Source of the DNA: JAZRZI01 sp045601325
GTDB taxonomy: Bacteria > Bacillota_I > Bacilli_A > RFN20 > CAG-826
Assembly (NCBI GenBank): GCA_045601325.1
Contig: JAZRZI010000036.1
Span: forward strand, 1 to 44,064
Length of the DNA stretch: 44,064 nucleotides
Reading direction: 5' to 3'
Positions 24,324 to 33,652 of this stretch are shown here, piece after piece. The notes under the pieces are model-generated. The model was not told the DNA's origin. It saw only the letters and a program-made list of their open reading frames with translations, and searched no databases. Each line of letters begins with the position of its first letter. The stretch's first letter is position 1. The translations under genes were made by a program, and so were the position numbers.

Positions 24324-26597
24324 TTAGATTTCTGCACCAGACCAAACGGTGAAGTCATTATTGATTGTGCTATTTGTTTTTAGATTATTGAACTTGGTTC
24401 TTAAGTTTGCTAAGTAGTCCGCTCCAATGGCGTATGTCCAATCTAATGTGACATATTCATGTGGATAGAAGCCTAAGATAGTAGTGCAGTAGTTTGTGTT
24501 ATCGGTTAAGGCACTTTCAAGAGTTAAGTCTTTCTTACCAATGCCCCATAATCCTTTAGAATAACTTGCTGTCTTTGTATTGTAGTTTTCATCCAAATAA
24601 TAACGGTTTTTCTTATCACTTGCATTATGTGATTCGTATAAGTTACCACTGCTGAAAATATGTCTATAGTTGCCATCTCTGTTGAAAGAAGTGGCAGGCA
24701 TATAGATACCAACACCAAACTTATCTTCATTGAAGTAACCCAGCCAATCCTCAGAGTGATTTCTTAAAGTATAGTGATAACTTCTAGAAGATAATCCAGA
24801 TTTATATGTTTCCCAACCGTTATAGGTGCCAGCGCTTTGCATGTTAGCGTTGCTCAAATGTTCAATTGCAGTTGTGCCTTGATCCCATCCTTGGTTCTTG
24901 TCAAAGACAAGTTGTCCATCATACATCGCTGAGAAGTAATTTAATGGGTGAGCAATATAGACCGCTGGAAGTTCTGCTGTTTGAAAGCCCAAATATCCTT
25001 TAACTGTATTTCTATTGCCCCATCCATTAGCTTGAGCGGTTGCTGTGCTAATAAAGCTTGGTATGTAGCCATCATCAAATGGATAATTGCTAAATCCTGA
25101 CCAATCAGTAAATCTATTGTTAACATAGATTAATCCATTATCAACTGTGTATGTGTTCTCCATATAAGATTTAGTTAATGCGTTGCTATCAGCCCAGTCA
25201 CACGCCATTACTTTGACATAAATAGAGGTGATATTTTCACTAGCGCCACGTTTAACTTCGTAATCAACTATCTTGCTTTCGTTTCTATTTTGGTCACCAG
25301 CTTGAACAGGGTTATAGTCAACATATGCATTATTATATTTATGGCGTGTATAACCATTAGTTTCATCGACACCGATGTAATATGATTGTTGAATTTCTCT
25401 ACCTAAATCATAGATATTCGCTAAGTTTGGATGTGTTTTGATGACATTATTGATATCATCTGGATTATTATCCGCACTTCTAATTTTAATTTCTCCATCA
25501 GTAGTAACATATTCTTGAATGTTATATCCGCTTGCGGTGGAAACGTTTTGAACACTGACAATTGATCCACCATAACGCATAGAGATGCCAAGTCTAACCA
25601 TGTTATCACCAACGTAGTAAGTATCGTTACGATAATAGACTCTTGAACTTACACCAACATTAGTTAATGAGAATGTTGCGGTTGAATGTCCAACGTTCTT
25701 TAATGTGATAGAAGTGATAACCTTAGCAAAATTACCTTTTGCGGAGTTTCTAAATGCATCTAAGAATGTAGAGAATACTTTATCATTCTTTGATAAGAAT
25801 ATAGGTTCACTATATTGTGTGGTTGAACCTTTCTTAACATAGTTAATAGTGCCTTCTAAGTTCTCACTTGATTTGTAATTAAATCTCAAGTAATTATTAT
25901 TTGCGATATCTCCTTTATCTCCAGCAGGAGTCAAAGTAATGGAACTTCCAACATTAATAGATGTTAAAGAAACAGATGATATGACAGTCTCGAACTCACT
26001 TGATTGTTCTTCATAGAATGTATAACTGTGGTAGTGGACACTGATAGAAACAATACTTACTTCGTTTTCATGTCCTGCTCCAGAAGTATTAATAATTTTA
26101 ATATGGCTTGGATTGATTCCTTCTAAAGAAAGTTCAATTCCACTAGTTAGTTCAACAGTATCGAGATATTCGTTGCTGCTCATTCCATAGGAAAGATGCA
26201 ATTTGCCTTTTTTAGTGTTGAAATTCACTGTAATGGAGTCAATTCCATCTAAACCATTATAGTTTTTTGATGTATTTAACCATGGATTATAGATAAATCC
26301 TCCATCACCAGCACCTGACAATGTTACTAAGCCATTAGAGTAAGAAGATGCTCTTTTATAACGGAAGGAAATCGGATCTTCATTGAAGTTATTCTTTTTG
26401 AATTCTTCTTCAAATGGTGAATATTCAAATGAATATCCATCTATTTTATTTATTGTCATTGTGTAGCCGTCAGATACCGCCATTGCAGGATGATATACTG
26501 GTCTTTCAGGAGTGGAAGTTAAAGAGGCGATTGTTAATCCAGTAGCGGTGGTGAGCAATACACCTAAAGATAAACCAAATATTAATTTCTTTTTCAT
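24324..26597 (-). CDS. large secreted protein, unrecognised family
   Basis: The protein has 757 residues from ATG 26597; a GTG at 26609, overlapping the upstream gene by 11 bases, is the alternative start. A signal peptide (KKKLIFGLSLGVLLTTATGLTIA) lacks a lipobox, so it is exported. Numbered from the GTG, the first ~195 residues look like a beta-sandwich, and 205-320 like a second. The larger C-terminal part has striking motifs: MRYGGSIVSVQN (345-354), IYDLGREIQQSYYIG (399-413) and DYNPVQAGD (431-439), and a Trp/Tyr-rich tail. They resemble motifs I associate with uncharacterised, probably carbohydrate-active exoproteins, but I cannot name the family. It is the second gene of a two-gene operon. 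Confidence 0.8.
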   Translation of the reverse strand: MKKKLIFGLSLGVLLTTATGLTIASLTSTPERPVYHPAMAVSDGYTMTINKIDGYSFEYSPFEEEFKKNNFNEDPISFRYKRASSYSNGLVTLSGAGDGGFIYNPWLNTSKNYNGLDGIDSITVNFNTKKGKLHLSYGMSSNEYLDTVELTSGIELSLEGINPSHIKIINTSGAGHENEVSIVSISVHYHSYTFYEEQSSEFETVISSVSLTSINVGSSITLTPAGDKGDIANNNYLRFNYKSSENLEGTINYVKKGSTTQYSEPIFLSKNDKVFSTFLDAFRNSAKGNFAKVITSITLKNVGHSTATFSLTNVGVSSRVYYRNDTYYVGDNMVRLGISMRYGGSIVSVQNVSTASGYNIQEYVTTDGEIKIRSADNNPDDINNVIKTHPNLANIYDLGREIQQSYYIGVDETNGYTRHKYNNAYVDYNPVQAGDQNRNESKIVDYEVKRGASENITSIYVKVMACDWADSNALTKSYMENTYTVDNGLIYVNNRFTDWSGFSNYPFDDGYIPSFISTATAQANGWGNRNTVKGYLGFQTAELPAVYIAHPLNYFSAMYDGQLVFDKNQGWDQGTTAIEHLSNANMQSAGTYNGWETYKSGLSSRSYHYTLRNHSEDWLGYFNEDKFGVGIYMPATSFNRDGNYRHIFSSGNLYESHNASDKKNRYYLDENYNTKTASYSKGLWGIGKKDLTLESALTDNTNYCTTILGFYPHEYVTLDWTYAIGADYLANLRTKFNNLKTNSTINNDFTVWSGAEI

Positions 26598-26598
26598 G

Positions 26599-29500
26599 TT
26601 ATCTTTCACCCTTTCTCTTTCTTAACATTAAATATGAACCGGTAGCGATTAATGATGCTGATAAGGCTGCAACAATAATCATATTTAAGCCACCTGATTT
26701 GCCAGGCAATGTGAATAGCGGATTAGTGGAAATGTCCACATTTAAGAAATTTGTTAAGCCGTATTTGCCCACAACAAATTCGTATCTTTCTAACATTTCT
26801 AAAATATCAGAGTCTTCACTATTTAATAAACCTTGCTTCTGCTCTTGTGTGAATTCATTTTGATAGATGTTTTGGAAAGCATAGAATTTCTTTTCTAATG
26901 CAGTTTTATTTGACGAAACACCATCGTAATTAGCGCATATCTCGCCCATTGCATCTGCAAAGTTGATCGCGTATTGTTCAATGGTTAATCCACTTCCTAA
27001 ATAGAACGCACCATCTAAATCTGCATAGTATGTAGTGGTATTTTCTAATCTATAACGTAATGTTGATTCGCCAAGATAAGCACTGTAGCTTGGGAATTCA
27101 GCGCCTTTATAAATCCTAACGTATTTGACATTAGAAATATCATCTAATGGGTTTCTTAAAGAGAATAAAGGTGTGCTTCCGCTATCCCAAACATTAATGA
27201 ATCTTTCTTTTGATGCTATTAAGTGTTCTTGATTGTTTTTATCTATGATAAGTATCCTATTATTTAAGTTATCGCATGGAACAGTGGTTCTAATATCGAT
27301 ATCGGAAATAGTTTCTGCATTAGGCCAATCGAAGTTATTGAGAACAAAGTCGATTGATTTGTTAGTAGTGCCCTTATCTCTCATGCCAATATATTTGATA
27401 GATGTATCCTCGTATTGAGGATAGTTTAAGTTTTCTGATAAGACAAATCTTCCATCAAAATAGACAAAGACATAGTCTCTATCAGCAACATAACATTGTA
27501 ATGAACTTGTTTGACCCGTGATATAAGCATAGCTTGGGAATTGGCATCCCTTCATAACAATAATTTCATAAACAGACAAATCTTCTGTTTCATATCTCAC
27601 AGAACTAGATTCATAATAACAACCAGTTTGGTTACCTGTTGTTCTAAAAGAATAAGTGCTATTTTCACCGAATAAATTGATGAATTTTTCACTATTTGGA
27701 TAAACTGTATCAGATGATAGTGGCTTACCATTAATAAGGATAAAACCAGTTGTGTTCAAATCGTTTAACTTATTAGAGTATGTAGCAATATTTGTTGTTG
27801 CTGACACCCCTTGATAATCAGAGTTAGTTAATTTAAATCTAAAGAATGAATTGGTTTCCTTGCTATTTACTTCTTCAACCGCTGTTACTGAAGTGGTAGT
27901 TTCATGATATTTGCTACCTTCAACAAACACACCATTTTCATAGTAGAAATATTGATCTTTAGTTGTTTTATATACTGAACCATCGTTAGAGGATGAACCC
28001 TTATTTGTGGCTTCAAATCCAGCGTATGTAGGGAATTCACAGCCTTTTTCAATATAAACTTTCTTTAATTTAGAGAAATTGACATCGGCGTTTAATAAAC
28101 GCAACGCGAATGTTCTGTCTCCACCCCAAACGTTGATAAATGATTCAGAAGTAAATGTTAATTCGTTATCGTTAGCGTCGTAAGCGTGAACTTTACTATG
28201 AGTGTTATATACAGTGTTAAATGTTGGTAACGACGCTGAACTGTTTAATACATAGTTTGATAAAGTGGCTTTTCCTGGCCAATCCCAACTTTCTAAAATG
28301 AAATCAATTGATTTATCTGCGCCTGAACCAGAAGAAGATAATCTTAAGATATCATTATCGATGTAATATTTTTCACCATCTTTTGTGAATTCGTCATTGT
28401 GGAAGTTTAATGTTATATCTTGTGTTGTCACTAATCTTTGGAAGATGTTTTCGCCACTGACCATTTTATATGTTGGGAAAGTGGTGCCTGCTGGAATAGT
28501 GATATTTTTTAAGCTTTGATATTGAGCAGTAGTTATTTTAAAACCAAATTTGTTTTGATTGCTGAATTTCACATAGTGATCTAAGGATGATTGATTAACT
28601 GTCGCGCCATTAATTTTGATATTAGTAGCAAAGTTAGTTCTGCTCAAACAATCTAAAGTTACAAAGTTATTAGAAGTAGAAGCTGCATAATCTGAATTTG
28701 CTAAAGATAATGCAACAAAATGAGTGCCATCAGGTTGGTTATACATCTCTGCTGAATCTATAACAGTATTAATTTCATCATATTGAGGAACAAATCCCGT
28801 TCCATTATTTACGTACTTAACGGTGGATTTTGTTCTAAATATTACTGCGTTTTCACCGAATGTATATCCATAAGATGGGAATAATGAACCTTTTGGAATG
28901 GTGATGTCATTGACTGATGTATTGCCAGATTTTCTCATCGCAAAATCGCTTGGATGATTGCTAAAATTTACCATTGGTTCCGCGGAATCATTGAATTTGC
29001 CAGCAGGGAAGCTCCATGCGGTTGATCCATTGTATGTTATGCCATTACCAATAGGCAAGATTTTTAATCTATTTGCAGCTGCATCAGTTGCCCATAAGTG
29101 TTTGTTTTCCGGTTGACCAGAATAATCGGTTTCGGATAACGCAAAAGAAACAATACTATTTGCTTCGCTTAGGTTGGTTTGTAAAACTCCAATCACATCA
29201 ACATCGACTGTTTCTAAGAAATAATCACCAAAATTATTGCAAACTTTTTGAAATGTAACATCACGAGTTGTTACGTATGCTTTGTTTGTTCCTTGGATGG
29301 TTGAAAATGATGGAAATTCAGTTCCAGCAGGAACATAAAATTCGTTAGCAGTTAAATTTGTGCCGGCAGAGTTTAGTTCGAAACCCAAATATGGTCTTTG
29401 ATATTTGTTGAATTTAACTTGTGCGACATAATTGGATAAACTTTGTCCGTTAACCTGGATTTTATCTAATGTGTTTAAAGTATGATCAGCTACATCTTGG

Positions 29501-29733
29501 GCTATAGTGTTATAATAGCCGCTAGTGGTAGGGTAGGCAGTATAATCATTATTAGAAATATACGCCCAAATAGTGGAGTTGCTCTTATCAAAATCTAGAG
29601 ATACAACCTCACCATTTTCTATTTGGTAACCACTTAATGCGTTAGCTGATTTTAGAGTATTTTCTTTAACTACCAAAGTTAGTGGCATGGCCAAAGTAAA
29701 AGAAATAAATAATGTTTTAAAAATTGGTTTCAT
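26599..29733 (-). CDS. surface-anchored repeat protein, six ~145-residue repeats
   Basis: This 1044-residue exported protein has an N-terminal signal (TLFISFTLAMPLTLVV) and a C-terminal anchor: LPGKSGG, a hydrophobic helix of about 20 residues, then RKRKGER. That tripartite layout resembles a sortase or membrane anchor, though LPGKSG is not canonical LPxTG. Six degenerate repeats each contain an (A/G)xxFP(S/T)(Y/F) turn, at residues 140, 285, 419, 567, 732 and 880 (spacing 134-165), followed by a T-x-D strand and an NxDY or xxDWP segment. No enzymatic motif is seen. A helical region (about 918-995) precedes the anchor. Probable role: adhesin or surface layer component. Its stop overlaps the downstream gene's possible GTG start. 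Confidence 0.85.
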   Translation of the reverse strand: MKPIFKTLFISFTLAMPLTLVVKENTLKSANALSGYQIENGEVVSLDFDKSNSTIWAYISNNDYTAYPTTSGYYNTIAQDVADHTLNTLDKIQVNGQSLSNYVAQVKFNKYQRPYLGFELNSAGTNLTANEFYVPAGTEFPSFSTIQGTNKAYVTTRDVTFQKVCNNFGDYFLETVDVDVIGVLQTNLSEANSIVSFALSETDYSGQPENKHLWATDAAANRLKILPIGNGITYNGSTAWSFPAGKFNDSAEPMVNFSNHPSDFAMRKSGNTSVNDITIPKGSLFPSYGYTFGENAVIFRTKSTVKYVNNGTGFVPQYDEINTVIDSAEMYNQPDGTHFVALSLANSDYAASTSNNFVTLDCLSRTNFATNIKINGATVNQSSLDHYVKFSNQNKFGFKITTAQYQSLKNITIPAGTTFPTYKMVSGENIFQRLVTTQDITLNFHNDEFTKDGEKYYIDNDILRLSSSGSGADKSIDFILESWDWPGKATLSNYVLNSSASLPTFNTVYNTHSKVHAYDANDNELTFTSESFINVWGGDRTFALRLLNADVNFSKLKKVYIEKGCEFPTYAGFEATNKGSSSNDGSVYKTTKDQYFYYENGVFVEGSKYHETTTSVTAVEEVNSKETNSFFRFKLTNSDYQGVSATTNIATYSNKLNDLNTTGFILINGKPLSSDTVYPNSEKFINLFGENSTYSFRTTGNQTGCYYESSSVRYETEDLSVYEIIVMKGCQFPSYAYITGQTSSLQCYVADRDYVFVYFDGRFVLSENLNYPQYEDTSIKYIGMRDKGTTNKSIDFVLNNFDWPNAETISDIDIRTTVPCDNLNNRILIIDKNNQEHLIASKERFINVWDSGSTPLFSLRNPLDDISNVKYVRIYKGAEFPSYSAYLGESTLRYRLENTTTYYADLDGAFYLGSGLTIEQYAINFADAMGEICANYDGVSSNKTALEKKFYAFQNIYQNEFTQEQKQGLLNSEDSDILEMLERYEFVVGKYGLTNFLNVDISTNPLFTLPGKSGGLNMIIVAALSASLIATGSYLMLRKRKGER

Positions 29734-29740
29734 GCAAATA

Positions 29741-29768
29741 ATTTTATCAAAAATGTTATTTTTAACAA
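29741..29768 (-). promoter_or_regulatory. minus-strand promoter with near-leaderless start
   Basis: On the minus strand, TTGTTA (29763-29768) and TAAAAT (29741-29746) are separated by 16 bases. The -10 box ends seven bases before the ATG of the repeat protein, with no ribosome binding site in between. This suggests a leaderless or near-leaderless transcript for the two-gene surface-protein operon. Confidence 0.5.
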
Positions 29769-29826
29769 ATTAATTTAGTTAAATTATGATTTTTTGATTA
29801 AAATATTAACGAAAAGAGAAAAAAAT

Positions 29827-30171
29827 ATGGCAAAACTTAAAAGATATTGTGGACCTTATTTACTAGAAATTGATAATGGTTTAATTAAAGAATATTGTGG
29901 CAAATATTTGTACCAAATTGATGGCAATAACATTAGACAATATTGTGGTCAATATATTTATCAACTCGAAGGCAATAAAATTCGCCAATACTGTGGTAGA
30001 TATCTTCTCCAAGTTGATGGTAATAATGTAAGAGAATATTGTGGTAGATATTTGTACACGATTGAAGGTAATAAAATCAAAGAATATTGTGGTAGATATC
30101 TTTATGAGATAGAAGGTTTCGTTTCCCAACACGATTTGTTAGCATTAATTGCTATCTTATTTGCTTATTAA
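29827..30171 (+). CDS. YCG-repeat miniprotein (six 16-residue repeats)
   Basis: This 114-residue protein starts at ATG 29827 after a purine-rich GAAAAGAGAA. It is almost entirely six copies of a 16-residue unit of the form YCG-x-Y-[LI]-[LY]-x-[IVL]-[DE]-G-N-x-[IV]-[RK]-[EQ], the last copy cut short and followed by a hydrophobic tail, HDLLALIAILFAY. Each unit should form a beta hairpin, so the whole may close as a small beta solenoid or beta-flower. Six Cys (one per repeat) are spaced exactly 16 residues apart and could line one face. There is no signal peptide. Comparable YxG-repeat proteins occur in gut Firmicutes, but no function is known to me. Confidence 0.85.
   Translation: MAKLKRYCGPYLLEIDNGLIKEYCGKYLYQIDGNNIRQYCGQYIYQLEGNKIRQYCGRYLLQVDGNNVREYCGRYLYTIEGNKIKEYCGRYLYEIEGFVSQHDLLALIAILFAY
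29842..30120 (+). repeat. 48-bp coding tandem repeats (about 6 copies)
   Basis: The YCG units are encoded by consecutive 48-base periods, each containing a form of TATTGTGG(T/C/A)(A/C)(A/G)(A/G)TAT. The copies have diverged mostly at synonymous positions, so the array is old and maintained by selection rather than freshly expanded. Confidence 0.85.
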
Positions 30172-30195
30172 CAAGGATTTATATAAACTATCACT

Positions 30196-30573
30196 ATGCT
30201 TAAAAAATTTTTCAAACATAACTGGATTAGAATTGTTGTGACCTTTGTGTTATCGGTGGGCATAATGCTTTTATATGCCGGTATCCAAAATGGTTGGGAT
30301 TTTTTTGAATCTTATATAAATGGACTTACCATTGCGGGTTTCTTAATGATATTCTTTGGCGGATTAGTTTTAGTGTCTGGGTTTGGAACTTTTTACATTT
30401 TTTCTTATTACCCAAGAAGACATAAAAAAGAGAATGGTTATAAGGAAACATATTCCGAATATTCTGAAAGAAGAAAAAGTGGAGAAAAGATTACAAGAGA
30501 GAACTCTATTGCATATTTTATTGTTGGATTGGTGGACTTATTAGCCTCTTTAATAGCGCTTCTTTGTTGTTAA
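30196..30573 (+). CDS. small membrane protein, DUF3899-like
   Basis: This 125-residue protein has three predicted membrane helices (about 12-30, 42-70 and 105-124), the last ending in Cys-Cys. The second helix contains GGLVLVSGFGTFYIFSYY, reminiscent of DUF3899 small membrane proteins of Bacilli; this resemblance is from memory and tentative. Between helices two and three is a charged Tyr/Glu/Lys loop (YKETYSEYSERRKSGEK). The gene follows the YCG-repeat gene by 24 bases with only a distant AAGGA, and is closed by a strong terminator. Function unknown. Confidence 0.7.
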   Translation: MLKKFFKHNWIRIVVTFVLSVGIMLLYAGIQNGWDFFESYINGLTIAGFLMIFFGGLVLVSGFGTFYIFSYYPRRHKKENGYKETYSEYSERRKSGEKITRENSIAYFIVGLVDLLASLIALLCC

Positions 30574-30599
30574 TTTAACCTATTGTTTTATATTTATAA

Positions 30600-30648
30600 T
30601 CGCGTGTGTTATTTATACAAAGTTTCCGCACGCGATTTATTTTTTATT
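30600..30648 (+). terminator. rho-independent terminator
   Basis: TCGCGTGTG pairs with CGCACGCGA (9 bp, one G-T pair) around an 18-base loop and is followed by TTTATTTTTTATT. It ends the small-membrane-protein unit just before the oppA promoter. Confidence 0.75.
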
Positions 30649-30674
30649 GACATCACACAAAAAAAGCATAAAAT
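30647..30674 (+). promoter_or_regulatory. sigma-A-type promoter for the opp operon
   Basis: A perfect -35 box TTGACA (30647-30652) and TAAAAT (30669-30674) are separated by 16 bases. The predicted leader is about 75 bases and contains a short inverted repeat, GCATT-CGTT-AATGC, just before AAAGGAGG. This is the best promoter match in the window and suggests strong expression. Confidence 0.75.
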
Positions 30675-30757
30675 ATTTACCAAACTTCTAAAATCGTGCT
30701 GATTTAGTTGTTTTTCTAAGATATGCATTCGTTAATGCAATTAAAGGAGGCAAAACG

Positions 30758-33604
30758 ATGAAAGGCAAAAAACTTATCTTTACAGTCGCAAGTGCATTCC
30801 TTATCTCCGGCGCATTAGTTGGTTGTAAAAAGAGCGGACCTACCGAACAACCAGCATGTACAGCTGTCACATTGAACCAAAATTCAATCAGCTTTGTCGG
30901 CGAAGGCGACACATTCGACTTGGATGCTATTTTGACTCTTGTTGGTGGTGCAAAAGAAGAAGATTACACACAAACATGGTCATCATCAGATCCAACAGTT
31001 GCTACAGTTGATCAAGACGGTCTTGTTACCGCTGTTGCATCAGAAGGTAGCGCAGTAATTACAGTTACTGTTGATGGTAAAACTGCAACATGTACTGTAT
31101 CCTTCTATCCTAAGGCAAGTGGATTTTACGATTTCTCTAAGAAATCAAATGCTGAAAGAACTGAAATCATCGGCGTATTGGAAAAATGGGCTGTTGATAA
31201 TAAGTTAACAGGTATCACAATTTACGAAGATGGTGGTTATCAAATGTATAACCCTCGTGTTAAGAGACCAGCACCAACTTACATTAAAGACTTTGGTTTT
31301 GGTACTTTATCAGAAGGTACATTAGAAGGCCCATTAGCTGGTGAACCTGATGCAAAATATAAGATGTATTATCACTCTTATACATCAAGTGACCCTGCAA
31401 ACATGCTCTATATGGATGACCAAGGCTCTGTCGTTAGTAGCTTAGTCGGTTACAGCTCAGGTGCTTATTTCGATTCCATCATGGATGAAACACGTACAGG
31501 TTTCATTTGGCACGTTGCTGACTTAGCTCGTTCCGATCAACCTATCCCTGTCAATCCAGGAGAAGATGGCGCATCTTCAGAATACTTAATCCCTGTTAAA
31601 ACTGGTAGTCAATTGAAATACAGCACACTTTCAAAAGATCCTACATTAAGTCAATTCAATAACAGAGAAGTACAACTTGAAGACTACTTAACACCTTATA
31701 AGGTGTATTACACAAAAGCATTCGGTGTTGCACGTAATGCTGAAGTTAAAGATTCTAACCCTGGCTCATTAGTCGGTGGTGAAGCTTACGTTAAAGCATC
31801 TGCTGGCGGTTTCAATGAACAAGCATTCGATAACGTTGGTGTCCATGTTGTTAACGACCCTACATATGGTGCATGTTTGAAATTCAACTTGACTTCTAGA
31901 GAAACTCCATTCTGGGCAGCATATTACTTAAATAGCAGCATGTTTGCTCCAGTTCCAGAAGACTTCCTCCTTGCTTTAGGTGGTAATGACTTAGCAAATG
32001 GTGTCAAATTATGGGGTAAATTCAACAACTCAGCAACATTAAGCCCAGTTGATACATTCTTAACAACTGGTCCATACGTCCTTGAAGATTGGGTTAAAGA
32101 TAACCTCATCGTCTGGAAGAGAAACCCTAACTATGTCTATGGTGAAGACAAAAATACATCACGTCCTTCTCACTACTACATTGAAGGCGTTCATATGGAT
32201 ATTCTCCCAGCATTAACAACTGGTGATACTGAAGCTGCATTAAAGATGTTCTTAGCAGACGGTTACCAATTAGACGTTGTTACAATTCCATCTACAAGAT
32301 TATCCGACTTCTTAAACGATCCAAGAACAGTCATGATTCCAGGTGCAACTACAACAAAGTTAAACCTCAACACATGTACACAAGATCAATGGATTGATTT
32401 ATTCGGTGTTTATGGTTCAATTACACAAACTGCACCAGCTAACTACTGGGAATGTGAACCAGCTATGGCAAATAAACACTTCGTCGATGGCTTAAGCTTT
32501 GCAATCGATAGAAAGACATTTGCTGCAACATTAGGTTACACACCAAGTGCTGATTACTTTGGTTCTTCTTACTATTCAGATCCTGAAAATGGTATCCACT
32601 ATAACGACACTGAAGCTCACGCAAAAGCTATGGAAGAATTCTTAGAAGGTACTGAATTTGGCTTCTCTCTTGAAAAAGCAAAAGCTGCATTCAAATTAGC
32701 ATCTGATGAACTCATCGCTGATGGTCAATACAAACTTGGCGATACTATTTCAATCGAAATGGCATGGCAAAGTGCTTCTGACGAAGACCATTTCGCAAAA
32801 CCTTTAGCAAAATTCATCACAGACGCATTCAATGACTGTGGTGGTGGCTTAAAACTTGAAGTTACACACTTCTACCCACAAGTTTGGTCTGACGTTTACT
32901 ATAAAAAGATGATGGTCGGCCAATTCGATATTGGCTTTGGTGGTGTTGAAGGTAACTCCTTAAACCCATTAAACTTCTTTGAAGTATTAAAGAGCGACAA
33001 CTCTTCTACATTCACTCTTAACTGGGGTATTCCAACAAACGAATACGCAGAACTCTTATATGATGGCCAATTATGGACATTTGATGGCTTATGGACAGCT
33101 GCTGATCACGGTGGTTACATCGTTGATGGCGCTAACTCACCAACATACGAAGCATGGCTTGAATCAAACCCTGTTAGAAATGCTGATGGTTCATTAACAT
33201 TCGAAATCCACTCATTAGGCGTTGATTTAGAAGAAGTTAAAACAGATCTTGCTTACGTTTGCTTGTACGCAACAACTGATAGCAATTACTCTGATTACAC
33301 AGAAATGTACTTCTTATTCAATGGTTCTGTATTCCTTGATGGAGTTCAAAACATCACTGATGAAGTCTACTTCTGCTTATGGCAATTAAGTAATGAATTA
33401 GGTGAATACGGCGAAGAAATTTACACACTTACTATTTCTGCTGGTTGTATCGATTTATGGTTAACATGGTTCCCTAATGCATCTCTCTATGATCAAGGTT
33501 TAGATGTTTACTTTGCACAACAATTAGCAGGTGAGACTGAAGCATCTGTTGGATTCTATGCAACAATTTGGGGTAACTATATTCCAGGTATTCCACAAAA
33601 TTAA
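30758..33604 (+). CDS. oppA: oligopeptide-binding lipoprotein OppA-like with N-terminal BIG2 domain
   Basis: This 948-residue lipoprotein (lipobox ALVGC, Cys23) is the binding component of the peptide importer encoded downstream. A bacterial Ig-like group 2 domain occupies about 36-117 (TWSSSDPTVATVDQDGLVTAVA...GSAVITVTV). The remainder is a family 5 solute-binding domain, with GPYVLEDWVKDNLIVWKRNPNY being the diagnostic GPY..xW.....I.L.RNP.Y stretch. Typical OppA proteins are about 540-600 residues; this one carries the Ig domain and extra segments. AAAGGAGG stands upstream of the ATG. Codons ending in C are common, fitting high expression. The family is firm; the exact peptide range is not readable. 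Confidence 0.92.
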   Translation: MKGKKLIFTVASAFLISGALVGCKKSGPTEQPACTAVTLNQNSISFVGEGDTFDLDAILTLVGGAKEEDYTQTWSSSDPTVATVDQDGLVTAVASEGSAVITVTVDGKTATCTVSFYPKASGFYDFSKKSNAERTEIIGVLEKWAVDNKLTGITIYEDGGYQMYNPRVKRPAPTYIKDFGFGTLSEGTLEGPLAGEPDAKYKMYYHSYTSSDPANMLYMDDQGSVVSSLVGYSSGAYFDSIMDETRTGFIWHVADLARSDQPIPVNPGEDGASSEYLIPVKTGSQLKYSTLSKDPTLSQFNNREVQLEDYLTPYKVYYTKAFGVARNAEVKDSNPGSLVGGEAYVKASAGGFNEQAFDNVGVHVVNDPTYGACLKFNLTSRETPFWAAYYLNSSMFAPVPEDFLLALGGNDLANGVKLWGKFNNSATLSPVDTFLTTGPYVLEDWVKDNLIVWKRNPNYVYGEDKNTSRPSHYYIEGVHMDILPALTTGDTEAALKMFLADGYQLDVVTIPSTRLSDFLNDPRTVMIPGATTTKLNLNTCTQDQWIDLFGVYGSITQTAPANYWECEPAMANKHFVDGLSFAIDRKTFAATLGYTPSADYFGSSYYSDPENGIHYNDTEAHAKAMEEFLEGTEFGFSLEKAKAAFKLASDELIADGQYKLGDTISIEMAWQSASDEDHFAKPLAKFITDAFNDCGGGLKLEVTHFYPQVWSDVYYKKMMVGQFDIGFGGVEGNSLNPLNFFEVLKSDNSSTFTLNWGIPTNEYAELLYDGQLWTFDGLWTAADHGGYIVDGANSPTYEAWLESNPVRNADGSLTFEIHSLGVDLEEVKTDLAYVCLYATTDSNYSDYTEMYFLFNGSVFLDGVQNITDEVYFCLWQLSNELGEYGEEIYTLTISAGCIDLWLTWFPNASLYDQGLDVYFAQQLAGETEASVGFYATIWGNYIPGIPQN

Positions 33605-33652
33605 TAAGTGTAAATCATATTTGATTTAATTCATCATTTATTAAATAATTAT

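Noticed and set aside
29881..30132. Minus-strand frame of 83 codons opposite the YCG-repeat gene.
   Set aside because: It is a mirror of the repeats on the other strand with Ile/Thr-rich low-complexity sequence and no ribosome binding site.
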